Assembly: GCA_021773555.1 (NCBI GenBank)
Contig: JAJFKA010000182.1
Span: 1 to 64,000, forward strand
Direction: 5' to 3'
Source of the DNA: Gammaproteobacteria bacterium
GTDB lineage: Bacteria > Pseudomonadota > Gammaproteobacteria > Pseudomonadales > Azotimanducaceae
Length of the DNA stretch: 64,000 nucleotides
Below the pieces are notes generated by a model that saw only the letters and a program-made list of their open reading frames with translations, was not told the DNA's origin and did no database searches. Below are positions 43,124 to 52,090 of this stretch, one piece after another. Within the stretch, counting starts at the first letter, position 1, and every line of letters begins with the position of its first letter. The translations under genes were made by a program, and so were the position numbers.

Positions 43124-43963
43124 CTACTGCGTGTACGCGAGCAAGGAGAGGACAACGTTGATCAGGAAAAACGCCATGAGCTGTGATGTCGTTGAGTTTG
43201 AAATTGCCTCCGACACATCTTCAAAACTATTGCTCGCCCGGGCGCCAAAATAAATCGAAATGATGCCGATGAGCATCCCACCCAGGATGGCCTTGACGGC
43301 ATTCACGGCGACTTCGTTCAAGGTGATGTGTTGCAGGATGCTGTGTACGAAGACCGCAAATGTAATTCCAGGATCAGAAATCCAGATCATGGCATAGGCA
43401 GAGAGAACGCAAATAAAATCGAAATAAAGAAACATCAGAAACAGCGACACGGGGAAGGCGAAAAACACCGGCAGCAGAAACAGAAACACCGGATTGATTC
43501 CGAGACCGTTGAGCACCTGGAATTCCCGACGCAGGCGCAGGTAGCCGATCTCAAAGGTGATGGCAGTTGCTGAACGTGCAATCAGGATAATGCCGGATAT
43601 CAACGGACCCAGTTCGCGGAAGATAATTACCACGAACAAATATCCGTACTGATCGGCCAGCAACTGCTGTGGAATATAGTCAAACAATCGGGCCATCAGC
43701 AGGGTACCGACAAAAATTGCAATCATGCCGTTGATGAACAGCGCGCGCACGCCGGTGTTGTACAGTTGGCGGACAAAGAGGGTAAAGAAAATCTTTCGCC
43801 GGTTGCTTTTCCTGAGGTGTCTGCTGGCGCTGAGCGCCACGGAAATCAGCCCAACGATATCCATCAGGAATGTCAGGGTGTTGCGGGGAATCCGTCCAAA
43901 GGCCTCAACGACAAGCATTGGGTATCGCTTCCAGGCAGGCAATGGCTGGGAAGATGAATTCAC
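43124..43963 (-). CDS. MlaE-like ABC permease
   Basis: A 279-residue inner-membrane protein with five to six helices of the MlaE/YrbE family. The diagnostic stretch FRELGPLISGIILIARSATAITFEIGYLR aligns with the RELGPLxTxLxVAGRVGSxxxAELG block of MlaE but is diverged at the second half, in keeping with the diverged ATPase partner. It starts by four-base overlap with the TPR lipoprotein gene and ends six bases before the ATPase-like gene. Confidence 0.83.
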   Translation of the reverse strand: MNSSSQPLPAWKRYPMLVVEAFGRIPRNTLTFLMDIVGLISVALSASRHLRKSNRRKIFFTLFVRQLYNTGVRALFINGMIAIFVGTLLMARLFDYIPQQLLADQYGYLFVVIIFRELGPLISGIILIARSATAITFEIGYLRLRREFQVLNGLGINPVFLFLLPVFFAFPVSLFLMFLYFDFICVLSAYAMIWISDPGITFAVFVHSILQHITLNEVAVNAVKAILGGMLIGIISIYFGARASNSFEDVSEAISNSTTSQLMAFFLINVVLSLLAYTQ

Positions 43964-44769
43964 AAGTTGTCAATCCATGCCTGGATGTTCTCGGCGCGAG
44001 CGTGATCCCCGATTGACTGAAGCACTCGTTGGGCGCGGCGGGCAAGAGTCACAGCGACCGTACTGCGGTTTTGTTGCGCCTCAAGCTGCGCGATGCTCAT
44101 TAATGAATCGGCGACACCGCGAGAGTCCTCGGCTAGCCGGTACGCTTGCAGTGCCAGTCGGTAATGTGTAACAGACTGGTGCGCCTGGGCATACCGATAG
44201 TAAACGAACGCACGGTCACCGGGCTGATCGGTGCCGGTATCGTCAAGCAGAGCCAAGGCTGCAGTGGTTTGACCGAGGTAGGTTCTGGCGACGGCTTCGT
44301 CTATCTTGTTACCGGCATTGGCCAGTGCCCGGTCGAAATAGGAACTATCATCGTTCAATCTGCCCAGCACCAAATCAGTTTTATAGCGAACCGTTCTTGT
44401 GTTCAGTTGATCGGCGATTTCTGAGAGTAGTTCAGCATGGGCCTGGACTCGACTTGTATCCTCAGTCGCGAGCGCGGTCGTGATTAACGCGAAATGCATT
44501 CGCCATTGTCCGGCAAGGTCATCCAGGGACTGATAACGAGCCAGCGCCGCGAGCATCGCAAAGTCCGCTTCGCCGGGCATTTTCATTTCCAGTGCGTTGA
44601 TGGCATTTTGTTCGAGTGGATCGATGGTCGATGGCGGCGGGCCGTCGGTAGAACAGGCGGCGACCAATGTGAGCGTCGCGAGGGCGAAGCACCTGGTTGC
44701 GTGTAACAGGGCAGGCTGAATTGAAGGCAGAGAATTTGTTCTGCTAGTTGCCTTGAACCATTTTTTCAT
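43960..44769 (-). CDS. TPR-containing lipoprotein
   Basis: About 269 residues from ATG 44769. A long basic N-region is followed by a hydrophobic stretch ending in the lipobox VAAC (CFALATLTLVAAC). The mature part is helical with several TPR-like repeats (EADFAMLAALARYQSLDDLA, HYRLALQAYRLAEDSRGVAD, TVAVTLARRAQRVLQSIGD). It probably scaffolds partners at a membrane face. The start lies inside the end of the upstream TPR gene (26-base overlap) and its end overlaps the permease gene by four bases. Confidence 0.72.
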   Translation of the reverse strand: MKKWFKATSRTNSLPSIQPALLHATRCFALATLTLVAACSTDGPPPSTIDPLEQNAINALEMKMPGEADFAMLAALARYQSLDDLAGQWRMHFALITTALATEDTSRVQAHAELLSEIADQLNTRTVRYKTDLVLGRLNDDSSYFDRALANAGNKIDEAVARTYLGQTTAALALLDDTGTDQPGDRAFVYYRYAQAHQSVTHYRLALQAYRLAEDSRGVADSLMSIAQLEAQQNRSTVAVTLARRAQRVLQSIGDHARAENIQAWIDNL

Positions 44770-45727
44770 ATTCGCGTTCCAAGATACGCTGCAAAGTGGG
44801 AAGCCGCTCCAGCGTAACAACATAGTCGTTCAATATCTGCTTGACTTCATCGAACCCTTTCTGGCCGAGTACGAACCTGAAGTTAGCGCGTAAAACGGTG
44901 AAGTTTTCCTCATCAAGTAACCCCTCAATGAGATCGGTGAAGTCATCATAGTCACCATTCTCGAAAGACCGACGAGCGCGGTTGAGCTTTAGTCGAAGCA
45001 AGATTGGTGCAATCAGTGAATTAACGAGGAAGGCAGCAAACAAGGCGAGGAATGTCACGATGAAGTCGCCAACCTTGTCCTTGGCGATGCTGATCCATAA
45101 GGCGAGTTCTTTGCTGGTTTGTGCCTCGAGGGTGGTTCGGATCTCCTCCACGTTCGCCTTGGCCACGTCGTTTAACGGGTTGATCAACAGGGATTTGCGT
45201 AATTCAATTTCTGCCGCCTCGAGATCATTGTTCTTGTAAAGTGCTTCACCTTTGAGACTGTAAAGCTGCGCCAGGGTATCAGGATAGCGGGGCAGGGCCT
45301 TGTCTACCAGTTCAATGGCAGTGAGAAAATCACCGTCACGTATTCGCCGCTGGATGATCACAATGGCTTTGTTCTTGTTGTTGGTCGCATCATCGAGAAA
45401 GCGCTCGGCAGTCTGGCGCAATTCGTTGAGTTTTTCTGAGGACATTCCCGCAGCGCGCATGACTGAAAGCAATTCTCCGTATCGCTCCATCGCCACCAAT
45501 AGTTGTGCATGAAGTTCGAGCAGAACCAGGTTAGCGGGAAACTGCAGGCGTGTCTGTTTGAGCAACTGCAACGCTTCGACTAACCGGTCAGCGTCAATGA
45601 GTTCCTGCGCCTGGTTAATGGAAACTTCAATACGTGAGGATTCTTTGTCGGCTGCGAGGGCTGATGGCGCAATAAGGAAAATCATCGTGCACAACAACCA
45701 GGGCAGGGTGCGCAAACCGGTTTTCAT
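44744..45727 (-). CDS. Exported TPR protein with one internal membrane helix
   Basis: A 327-residue protein. Signal peptide to about residue 25 (APSALAAD). TPR repeats occupy about 30-195 (AQELIDADRLVEALQLLKQT, LYSLKGEALYKNNDLEAAEI). A single transmembrane helix follows at about 220-243 (FIVTFLALFAAFLVNSLIAP), then a basic stop-transfer and a helical C-terminus of about 85 residues. This predicts a periplasmic TPR domain joined to a cytoplasmic tail, well suited to link envelope parts to the permease. It begins two bases after the LPP20 paralogue A. Confidence 0.72.
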   Translation of the reverse strand: MKTGLRTLPWLLCTMIFLIAPSALAADKESSRIEVSINQAQELIDADRLVEALQLLKQTRLQFPANLVLLELHAQLLVAMERYGELLSVMRAAGMSSEKLNELRQTAERFLDDATNNKNKAIVIIQRRIRDGDFLTAIELVDKALPRYPDTLAQLYSLKGEALYKNNDLEAAEIELRKSLLINPLNDVAKANVEEIRTTLEAQTSKELALWISIAKDKVGDFIVTFLALFAAFLVNSLIAPILLRLKLNRARRSFENGDYDDFTDLIEGLLDEENFTVLRANFRFVLGQKGFDEVKQILNDYVVTLERLPTLQRILEREYEKMVQGN

Positions 45728-45729
45728 CG

Positions 45730-46761
45730 TTACAGCGCCACCACGATCAGGACACCCGCTTGATTCATCGCCTGCACCGTGCTCTGGCTGCGCATGATGT
45801 TGTCGGCGTCGTGCTTGCTGATCACCAGATCAGATGGCAGTGTTTTATAAAGTGAAACTGCCTTGATGATAAACGGGGTGTTTGCGACACGGCCGTTTCT
45901 GACCGCATCCTGGAGGTCGAAATCATAGGTAACCCCCCGTTTATTGACGATGTCGCTATAAGAGGTTTGTTTGCTTGGATAGATAACATTACCTTCGTCA
46001 TCTCGAATTTTGGGGATGGTGGCCAGCTCGAAGCTGGGTACACCGCTGGCATCAATCAGCAGCCCGGAAAATTTTGCATTGGTTTCATAGTCGATTACCG
46101 CCTGCTGCAGCACCTTATCAATTTCGGCGCTGCCGTTTACGTGCATCCAGTCGATCAGACGTTTGTAGGCATTGGCCTCATTCTCGGACTCAACGTGCAG
46201 TGCTTCTGCGGCGTACGTTGGCGGGATGAGTGCATTGAGGATGAAATCACTGGCCTGGTACAACGACCGCCTGGCGTGATTTACGATGGGTGGGGCACTG
46301 GTTAACGCGCTTCGGTTCTCGCCGTCAAGGTATGCATCCTCAGGATACACAATACGGAGAAAGTTTCCGGAGATGGGCATGACCATGGTGACCGTGGCTA
46401 CCTCGTTCTGGTAGTGGTCGCTGCGAATCTGCGCACCTTTAATAATGCCCTCGACCCTGGTTGCCACGATCCGATTCTGCTGCATCAGTGGACCGGTCTG
46501 GATCACTGAATCGATACGCACCCCTTTGGTGATTTCCAGCAGGTTGCGCTGTGCATCGACAATAGCGGCGCGGCGGGACAATATACGTCGTTGTGCGGGG
46601 TTAAGTTCCGGCTTTGCTGTGCCGTAACCGATGGCATAAACCAATCCGCTGCTCCAGTTGATTCCGCCGCTGGCGGTCTCTTTTTTCACTTCCCCTGCGT
46701 GGCTGAAAGGACAGAAAAGTGCCAGTGCAGCAAGGGTTAGAACGAGCAATATACGGTTCAT
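45730..46761 (-). CDS. Exported LPP20-family protein, paralogue A
   Basis: A 343-residue periplasmic protein, first gene of the nine-gene minus-strand operon. Signal peptide MNRILLVLTLAALALFCPFS, cleaved near SHA-GEV. The LPP20-like core is SRRAAIVDAQRNLLEITKGV, then EGIIKGAQIRSDHYQ and VTMVMPISG. The C-terminus ends in the hydrophobic strand GVLIVVAL. It is the full-length paralogue of the gene at 38478. A TATAAA hexamer on the minus strand at 46792-46797 could be the operon's -10, but no good -35 is visible. Confidence 0.75.
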   Translation of the reverse strand: MNRILLVLTLAALALFCPFSHAGEVKKETASGGINWSSGLVYAIGYGTAKPELNPAQRRILSRRAAIVDAQRNLLEITKGVRIDSVIQTGPLMQQNRIVATRVEGIIKGAQIRSDHYQNEVATVTMVMPISGNFLRIVYPEDAYLDGENRSALTSAPPIVNHARRSLYQASDFILNALIPPTYAAEALHVESENEANAYKRLIDWMHVNGSAEIDKVLQQAVIDYETNAKFSGLLIDASGVPSFELATIPKIRDDEGNVIYPSKQTSYSDIVNKRGVTYDFDLQDAVRNGRVANTPFIIKAVSLYKTLPSDLVISKHDADNIMRSQSTVQAMNQAGVLIVVAL

Positions 46762-46932
46762 GTTACATCTCGAAAATCGCTGTGAGTGGAGTTTATACTA
46801 ACCCAAAGATCAACCAACATATTGATTTCTGTGGATAATGGAGCAGAATTTTATCATGATGGCGGCCATGTTGGATTGTGCGGTCAATAAAGACGACGAA
46901 CATTGCGCAGGTGCGGCAAGGTGCCGCCGCGT

Positions 46933-49410
46933 ATGAGCCTTAAGAATTTTCAGGCAGTGTATCTGCTCATCGTTTGTGTGCTCGTCAACGGGATTATAAC
47001 GTTTGCCGCCAGTGCCGCTTCACGCGGTATCTCCGTCAACATCAAAGCCAGTGAGTCCCGGGATGCTGCGGTTGTCGGCACCGTGGAACTTTATTCGGAG
47101 AGTTATGCGTTGGTTATCGGTAATGATGACTATACCAATGGCTGGCCGAAACTGAGTAACGCTATCAAAGATGCCGAGTTGATCGCGCAGGTGCTTGAGG
47201 AAAAAGGGTTTGAAGTTGAACTGCACAAGAATCTTGATTCCGATGGTCTGAACCAGGTTTTCAAGCGGTTTTTTATACTTAAAGGCGACAATCCTGCAGC
47301 ACGACTTTTTATCTGGTACGCAGGGCATGGTGCGACTGTGGACGGTGAAGGCTATCTGATCCCGACAGATGCCCCGGTGCCGACCGAGGGCGCTGCCTTT
47401 AAGTTCGCCTCGGTGGCGCTGCGTGACTTCGGCACCTACATGCGTCAGGCGGTATCGAAACATGCCTATGCGGTATTCGATTCCTGCTTCGCCGGTACCG
47501 TGTTTTCATCCCAGCGGGCCATTCCGCCAGCGGCGATCACGCGGGCAACGACACAACCGGTTCGGCAATTTCTGACGTCTGGCGATGCCGACCAGACGGT
47601 GTCGGATGACGGTACTTTCCGTGAACTCTTTATCCGCGCGATTAACGGCGAGGAGCGCTCCGACTCGAATGGTGACGGTTACATTACCGCCAGTGAGCTA
47701 GGCATGTTTCTTGGCGATCGGGTGACCAATCTCACTGAATCTGCACAGACCCCTCGATACGGTAAATTACGCGACAAAAACTTCGACCGGGGTGACTTTG
47801 TGTTTTCCCTGGGAGAAGGTGCAGCCACGCTAATGCAGTCTGGTCAAAATACCCAGGCGAGTGCAGAAATTACTTTCTGGAATTCGGTCAAAAACAGCAG
47901 CAGTAGCAATGAGTTTGACGCCTACCTATCGCAATATCCGGAAGGTGCGTTTGCGGCCCTGGCAATGCTTAAAAAATCAGCGATTGAAAAACAGGCGAAA
48001 GCAGAAAAAGCCCGGACGGAACCCCGGGAGAAATTTCGAATTACCTTCCTGGACGCTGACATGGAAGCGCTGAAGGTCGCCAATATCCGGGAAACCCCGC
48101 TGCCCAGTGCTCCCCGGGTCGGGCGACTGGATCCTGGTGACAGAGTCTGGGTGATCGGCCAGACGCAGACCCGGGGAGGGACCTGGTATAAAGTCGCCAG
48201 AGACGGTATTGATCTCGGTTTTGTCTATGCGCCGCTGCTGGCGAGTGCGGTCAGAACCGACGGGAATCTGATGATCACCGCCTCCGCACTGCCCGCAGAA
48301 GTGGCGCCAGAGCAGGAACCAGCGCGCGATGAGAATCAAGGTGGACTGGCGCTGGATGATCGGCTTTCCTTCCTGGTTGAAGACCTGCTGCAGGATTCCG
48401 ATACTGACGACGCCACCGGGCGCACCGGATTTGACCCGGGACCGGGGTCTCTCGATTCCTTTACTGTAGCAGTATCTACCCCGGGTCCCGGCGGTAATCG
48501 ATCTGAACAGGAAGTCGCTCTGCTGGCGACCAGCACAACAATGGCTGCTGTCAGAGGAGATGCAGAACTCGCTTACAGTGGCGCGGCGGTCTCTGATTCT
48601 CTTTCTACCGGGGACGAGCGAGCAGATGTGCCATCCACAGAAACGATGAACGAGGAAGTGCCCGGTACAGGGGGAAGTGCAAACACGGAAACTCCAGGAA
48701 GTCTGCTGACACAGGTCGCGGAGAGAAGTGATGATAATACACTTATAAAACAATTAGATACAGATACTATCTCGATTTTGGATAAGGTGGGTTTTGGCGG
48801 GCAGGTAGAGACAAACACCGTCGCAGGTGTCCAGAACGAAACTGATTCGGAGCCCGTGGAGCCTGAGCAACCCCTCGTGGTATTGAGTGAATATATCACG
48901 CGCTACATTCAGTCTGCGCAGAGCGGTAACCCCAAAGCCCAGCTGTCACTGGGCTATATGTACGAGACCGGGGAGCAGGTCGGACTCGATAAACAGGCGG
49001 CTGTCCGCTGGTATCGTGCGGCTGCTGATCAGGGAGAGTTGCAGGCGATGGTCAGCCTGGGTCTGATCTATGAGCGCGGCGGCGGTATTGAGGTGGATCT
49101 GACGGAATCCGCTCGCTGGTTTCGAAAAGCTGCGCAACTGGGAGACCCGGACGCCCAGCAAAGTCTTGGTTATATGTATGAGCAGGGTAACGGTGTGGTG
49201 GCTGACCCTACGGAGGCCGCCAAATGGTACATGCGCGCGGCTGAACAGGGCAGGGTGACGGCGCAGAATAATCTGGGTCGGTTGTTCCAGTTAGGCATCG
49301 GTGTTGAGAAAAATCTGGACAAAGCCATCTTCTGGTATGACAAGGCAGCGGCCCAGGGAAGCGAGGCGGCCCGAAAGAACTTATCTGAACTGATTCCTGA
49401 GCGTTACTAA
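46933..49410 (+). CDS. Exported caspase-like (C14) protein with SH3 and Sel1 repeats
   Basis: About 825 residues from ATG 46933. A signal peptide or anchor (FQAVYLLIVCVLVNGIITFA) is followed by a caspase-fold domain (about 55-280) with catalytic His132 in WYAGHG and Cys185 in FDSCFAG. An EF-hand-like loop, DSNGDGYITASE (244-255), lies inside it. Then come an SH3-like module (about 377-437, with DRVWVIGQ and GGTWYKVA), a low-complexity Ser/Thr/Glu-rich linker (about 460-650), and four Sel1 repeats (about 656-820). It is divergent from the MCE/LPP20 operon. A protease or peptidase acting in the envelope is likely; the target is unknown. Confidence 0.83.
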   Translation: MSLKNFQAVYLLIVCVLVNGIITFAASAASRGISVNIKASESRDAAVVGTVELYSESYALVIGNDDYTNGWPKLSNAIKDAELIAQVLEEKGFEVELHKNLDSDGLNQVFKRFFILKGDNPAARLFIWYAGHGATVDGEGYLIPTDAPVPTEGAAFKFASVALRDFGTYMRQAVSKHAYAVFDSCFAGTVFSSQRAIPPAAITRATTQPVRQFLTSGDADQTVSDDGTFRELFIRAINGEERSDSNGDGYITASELGMFLGDRVTNLTESAQTPRYGKLRDKNFDRGDFVFSLGEGAATLMQSGQNTQASAEITFWNSVKNSSSSNEFDAYLSQYPEGAFAALAMLKKSAIEKQAKAEKARTEPREKFRITFLDADMEALKVANIRETPLPSAPRVGRLDPGDRVWVIGQTQTRGGTWYKVARDGIDLGFVYAPLLASAVRTDGNLMITASALPAEVAPEQEPARDENQGGLALDDRLSFLVEDLLQDSDTDDATGRTGFDPGPGSLDSFTVAVSTPGPGGNRSEQEVALLATSTTMAAVRGDAELAYSGAAVSDSLSTGDERADVPSTETMNEEVPGTGGSANTETPGSLLTQVAERSDDNTLIKQLDTDTISILDKVGFGGQVETNTVAGVQNETDSEPVEPEQPLVVLSEYITRYIQSAQSGNPKAQLSLGYMYETGEQVGLDKQAAVRWYRAAADQGELQAMVSLGLIYERGGGIEVDLTESARWFRKAAQLGDPDAQQSLGYMYEQGNGVVADPTEAAKWYMRAAEQGRVTAQNNLGRLFQLGIGVEKNLDKAIFWYDKAAAQGSEAARKNLSELIPERY

Positions 49411-49422
49411 CCTTATTTAGAG

Positions 49423-49450
49423 CTAACCGTTTAGAACTAACCGTTTAGAA
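49423..49450. repeat. Perfect 14-bp tandem repeat, two copies
   Basis: CTAACCGTTTAGAA occurs twice head to tail between the two convergent Sel1-repeat genes. A degenerate third copy (CTAACCTTATTTAGAG) lies just before, at about 49407. No gene or clear hairpin is associated; it may be simple slippage. Confidence 0.8.
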
Positions 49451-49464
49451 GGAACGGATCAGGA

Positions 49465-50823
49465 CTAACCACCCAGGCGTTTCATTTTCTCAGCTGCATC
49501 ACGGCTGCCATGATTGGCAGCTTTGCGATACCAGGCCGCTGCGGAGTCACGATTCCGCTTGACGCCCCGGCCGCGTTCGAACATTTCCCCCAGCTTGAAT
49601 TCCGCTTCTGAATAGCCAACCTCCGCGGCCTGGGAATACCAGTGCATCGCCGCCGCATAGTCCCTTTTCAAGCCGCGTCCTGACACAAACCGGTCTCCGA
49701 GTAAAACCTGTGCCGGTGGATACCCCTGTTCTGCCGCCTTCTGGTACCAGCCAATGGCGGCCTCGGTGGAGCGGGTAAAGCCAGCACTGCCGGATTCGAT
49801 TAGTTCGCCGAGTTTCACTTGTGCCGGAGCATAAGCCCGGGAAACGGCAAACTGGTACCAACGAACTGCATTGCTTAAATCGGGCTTGCCGGATTCCGAT
49901 AACAGGCCACGCTCGTGCAACTCACCAATCATCATTTCTGCCGCCGGATATCCGAACCTTGCCGCCTTTTCAATTGCGGTCATCGCATCGTTGGCACGAC
50001 CTGCAGCAAACAGGGCACGGGCATACTGGATCTGAAAACGGATCACTTCGGGATAGAGGCGCAGTGCCTCATTGCAGGCAGGAACAGCGACCTGCGCAGG
50101 AATCAGGTTGATGGCGATACTCCATTCGCGTGGCGCTCTGGCATAGCGGGCGAGGCCGTCACAATTGTGGCTGTCAGGTACCGCAGATTCCAGCATGCGC
50201 AAGGTTTCATCAGTAATATCACCGTTCACCTGCAGGTCGTGGCGGATCTGGTAAACCGCCAGTGCTTCCCGCGTGGCATTGTTGAATTGGCCATTCTCGA
50301 TGGCATCGCGGTAGCCGAGTTGTTGCAGGATGCGCTGGGCTTCCCTTATTCGCAGAGTCCTGGCTTTTTCTGCCGACCTTGCCTGTTCCTCACTGCGCAA
50401 ACGCGCCTGCTCTACGCGACGTTTTTCCTGTATGTCAGCCTCTTCTTTTACTTCCAGCAATAATTCGGTCGCCTGATCGTAGTAGCGTCCGTCGCGACCG
50501 GTATTGGCCAGGTACACGACGAGTCGGTCCCTGGAAGACAGTGCCTGGCCGGTGCGATACAGGGCTCTTGCTTCGAGAAAATAGAGTGAGTCCGGAATTT
50601 CGATATCCAGTGCACGAATGCGTGGTATGAGGGCGATAATCCCCTCATTATCATCCACTTTCAGAAGTGTGGAGAGCTCTGTCATGAGCAGATCTACCTG
50701 CACATCCAGGGGCAGGTTGTCAGCGATATTCGCTGATTCCGGGAAACTTGCCGGGGAAATCCCCAGCAGGGCTGCGAACAATATGATACGTGGCAGGCGC
50801 GCTGACAGTTGAAAATTTGTCAC
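49465..50823 (-). CDS. Exported peptidoglycan-binding protein with Sel1 repeats
   Basis: A 452-residue protein. Signal peptide RIILFAALLGISPASFP, then a helical TPR-like part (about 40-130), a charged coiled-coil (about 130-165, Glu/Arg/Ala-rich), a peptidoglycan-binding-type domain (about 165-215, AQRILQQLGYRDAIENGQFN with AVYQIRHDL), and four to five Sel1 repeats to the C-terminus (SEAEFKLGEMFERGRGVKRN). It converges with the caspase-Sel1 gene and shares its repeat type, so both may act in one envelope assembly. Confidence 0.78.
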   Translation of the reverse strand: MTNFQLSARLPRIILFAALLGISPASFPESANIADNLPLDVQVDLLMTELSTLLKVDDNEGIIALIPRIRALDIEIPDSLYFLEARALYRTGQALSSRDRLVVYLANTGRDGRYYDQATELLLEVKEEADIQEKRRVEQARLRSEEQARSAEKARTLRIREAQRILQQLGYRDAIENGQFNNATREALAVYQIRHDLQVNGDITDETLRMLESAVPDSHNCDGLARYARAPREWSIAINLIPAQVAVPACNEALRLYPEVIRFQIQYARALFAAGRANDAMTAIEKAARFGYPAAEMMIGELHERGLLSESGKPDLSNAVRWYQFAVSRAYAPAQVKLGELIESGSAGFTRSTEAAIGWYQKAAEQGYPPAQVLLGDRFVSGRGLKRDYAAAMHWYSQAAEVGYSEAEFKLGEMFERGRGVKRNRDSAAAWYRKAANHGSRDAAEKMKRLGG

Positions 50824-50922
50824 GAAGGGTCCTTAGCAATAATTACAATCAGTTCAACCGCATAGTCTGCATGGTTCATCAGTTGAATGGAACCCGAACA
50901 GGCGAAGCAAAATCAGGCCAGT

Positions 50923-52044
50923 TCAGCCGGTTCCTTCCCGACAGAGTTCGGTCAGGGTGAGCAGATTACCCGCCAGGTCCTGCAGTTCCGGAAGGCGCGT
51001 ATCGTCGGCTGTGATCTGCCAGCGATTGATCTTGAACTCACCTTCGGTTGTGGTTTGCAGTTCCTGGTTCAATACCAGAACCAGCGCGGCCCAACCATCT
51101 CCGGAGTGCCGGATATTGGTGATCTCAGTGATGTCCTCCGCGAAGTTGATCTGTGCACTCCGGGTGGCCTTGACGGTACGCGGCGAACCGTTATCGGTGC
51201 ACAGGTAATCATGGCTCGATTCACTGCGGAAATTCAGTTTGCAGCTACCCTGCGCCTGAACCCAGTTGGCGATAGTGCGAGAGCTTTCACAGGTATGCGC
51301 CGGCGTCGTATAGCGGGCCAGAGCGGCGGAGATAAGTGTCACCACGTTGCCGGTAGTCGCTTCGGCTCGTGCCTTGCGGTCCATGGCAGGATCTTCGGGT
51401 TCTGCCTGCTGAACGGCAGGAGACGATTCCGGTGGCAGTTCGATCAACTCGGGGCTGATCGCACTGTCAATGGCATCCGCCAGCAGGGAATCCAGGGAAA
51501 ATCCGTCGTCGTTTGAGGATCGTTTTGGTGAGTTGCGTTCAGGCGAACCGGATGTGAGCGTCGAAACTGCCAGGGATTGGGTGACAACATTGAAATCTTC
51601 GAAACGAAGATTAGAGATGAGCAGGGACTTCGCCCGGGATTCCGGTTCACAAATCGCGGAATCGGATGCCTGATCACAGAACAAGGCTGACCAGCTTGGG
51701 GATTCCGTCGCGGTTTCAACCGACGTTATGCCTGCATCATTAATTTTGGGTCTGACTTTAAGGTAGCGGAGCTCATCGCGCTCTGTACGCACCCGCACCC
51801 AGAGGTAGGTAATACCTGAGAGACAATCGCTGCGCGTATTCGGACCCGCAAGCCAGGTCATGCTGGAGGTGATGACAGGTTCACCAAACGACTCACTGAT
51901 GTTGAAGCTGACATCCATTGAAGCGATATTGCAAAAAGAGGATCGGAAATTGGCTTTCGACAATTCCGCAGGAACTGCCGCCTGCACTGGGAAACCGAGC
52001 AGGCTGGTTAGCACGATCGTCAGGATTCTCGCTTTCAGTGTCAC
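50923..52044 (-). CDS. Exported protein of unknown function
   Basis: A 373-residue protein from GTG 52044, which has a strong GGGGAGG eight bases upstream; the longer open frame overlaps the SDR gene and is rejected. Signal peptide ARILTIVLTSLLGFPVQA. The mature protein has cysteines spaced through both halves (FRSSFCNIAS, SDCLSG, ALFCDQASDSAICE, HTCESS, GSCKLNF, YLCTDNG), suggesting disulfides, and a Ser/Pro/Glu-rich middle linker between two beta-rich segments. I recognise no family. It lies in the minus-strand run behind selB-SDR and before the peptidoglycan-binding Sel1 gene. Confidence 0.65.
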   Translation of the reverse strand: MTLKARILTIVLTSLLGFPVQAAVPAELSKANFRSSFCNIASMDVSFNISESFGEPVITSSMTWLAGPNTRSDCLSGITYLWVRVRTERDELRYLKVRPKINDAGITSVETATESPSWSALFCDQASDSAICEPESRAKSLLISNLRFEDFNVVTQSLAVSTLTSGSPERNSPKRSSNDDGFSLDSLLADAIDSAISPELIELPPESSPAVQQAEPEDPAMDRKARAEATTGNVVTLISAALARYTTPAHTCESSRTIANWVQAQGSCKLNFRSESSHDYLCTDNGSPRTVKATRSAQINFAEDITEITNIRHSGDGWAALVLVLNQELQTTTEGEFKINRWQITADDTRLPELQDLAGNLLTLTELCREGTG

Positions 52045-52090
52045 GAACCGAACCTCCCCCGGCTCATCGGTTGTTCGTAGTTTGCGGTAT

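Noticed and set aside
47977-48753. 258-codon minus-strand frame opposite the caspase-SH3 linker
   Set aside because: Lies in a low-complexity region and shows no coding features; a shadow of the plus-strand gene.
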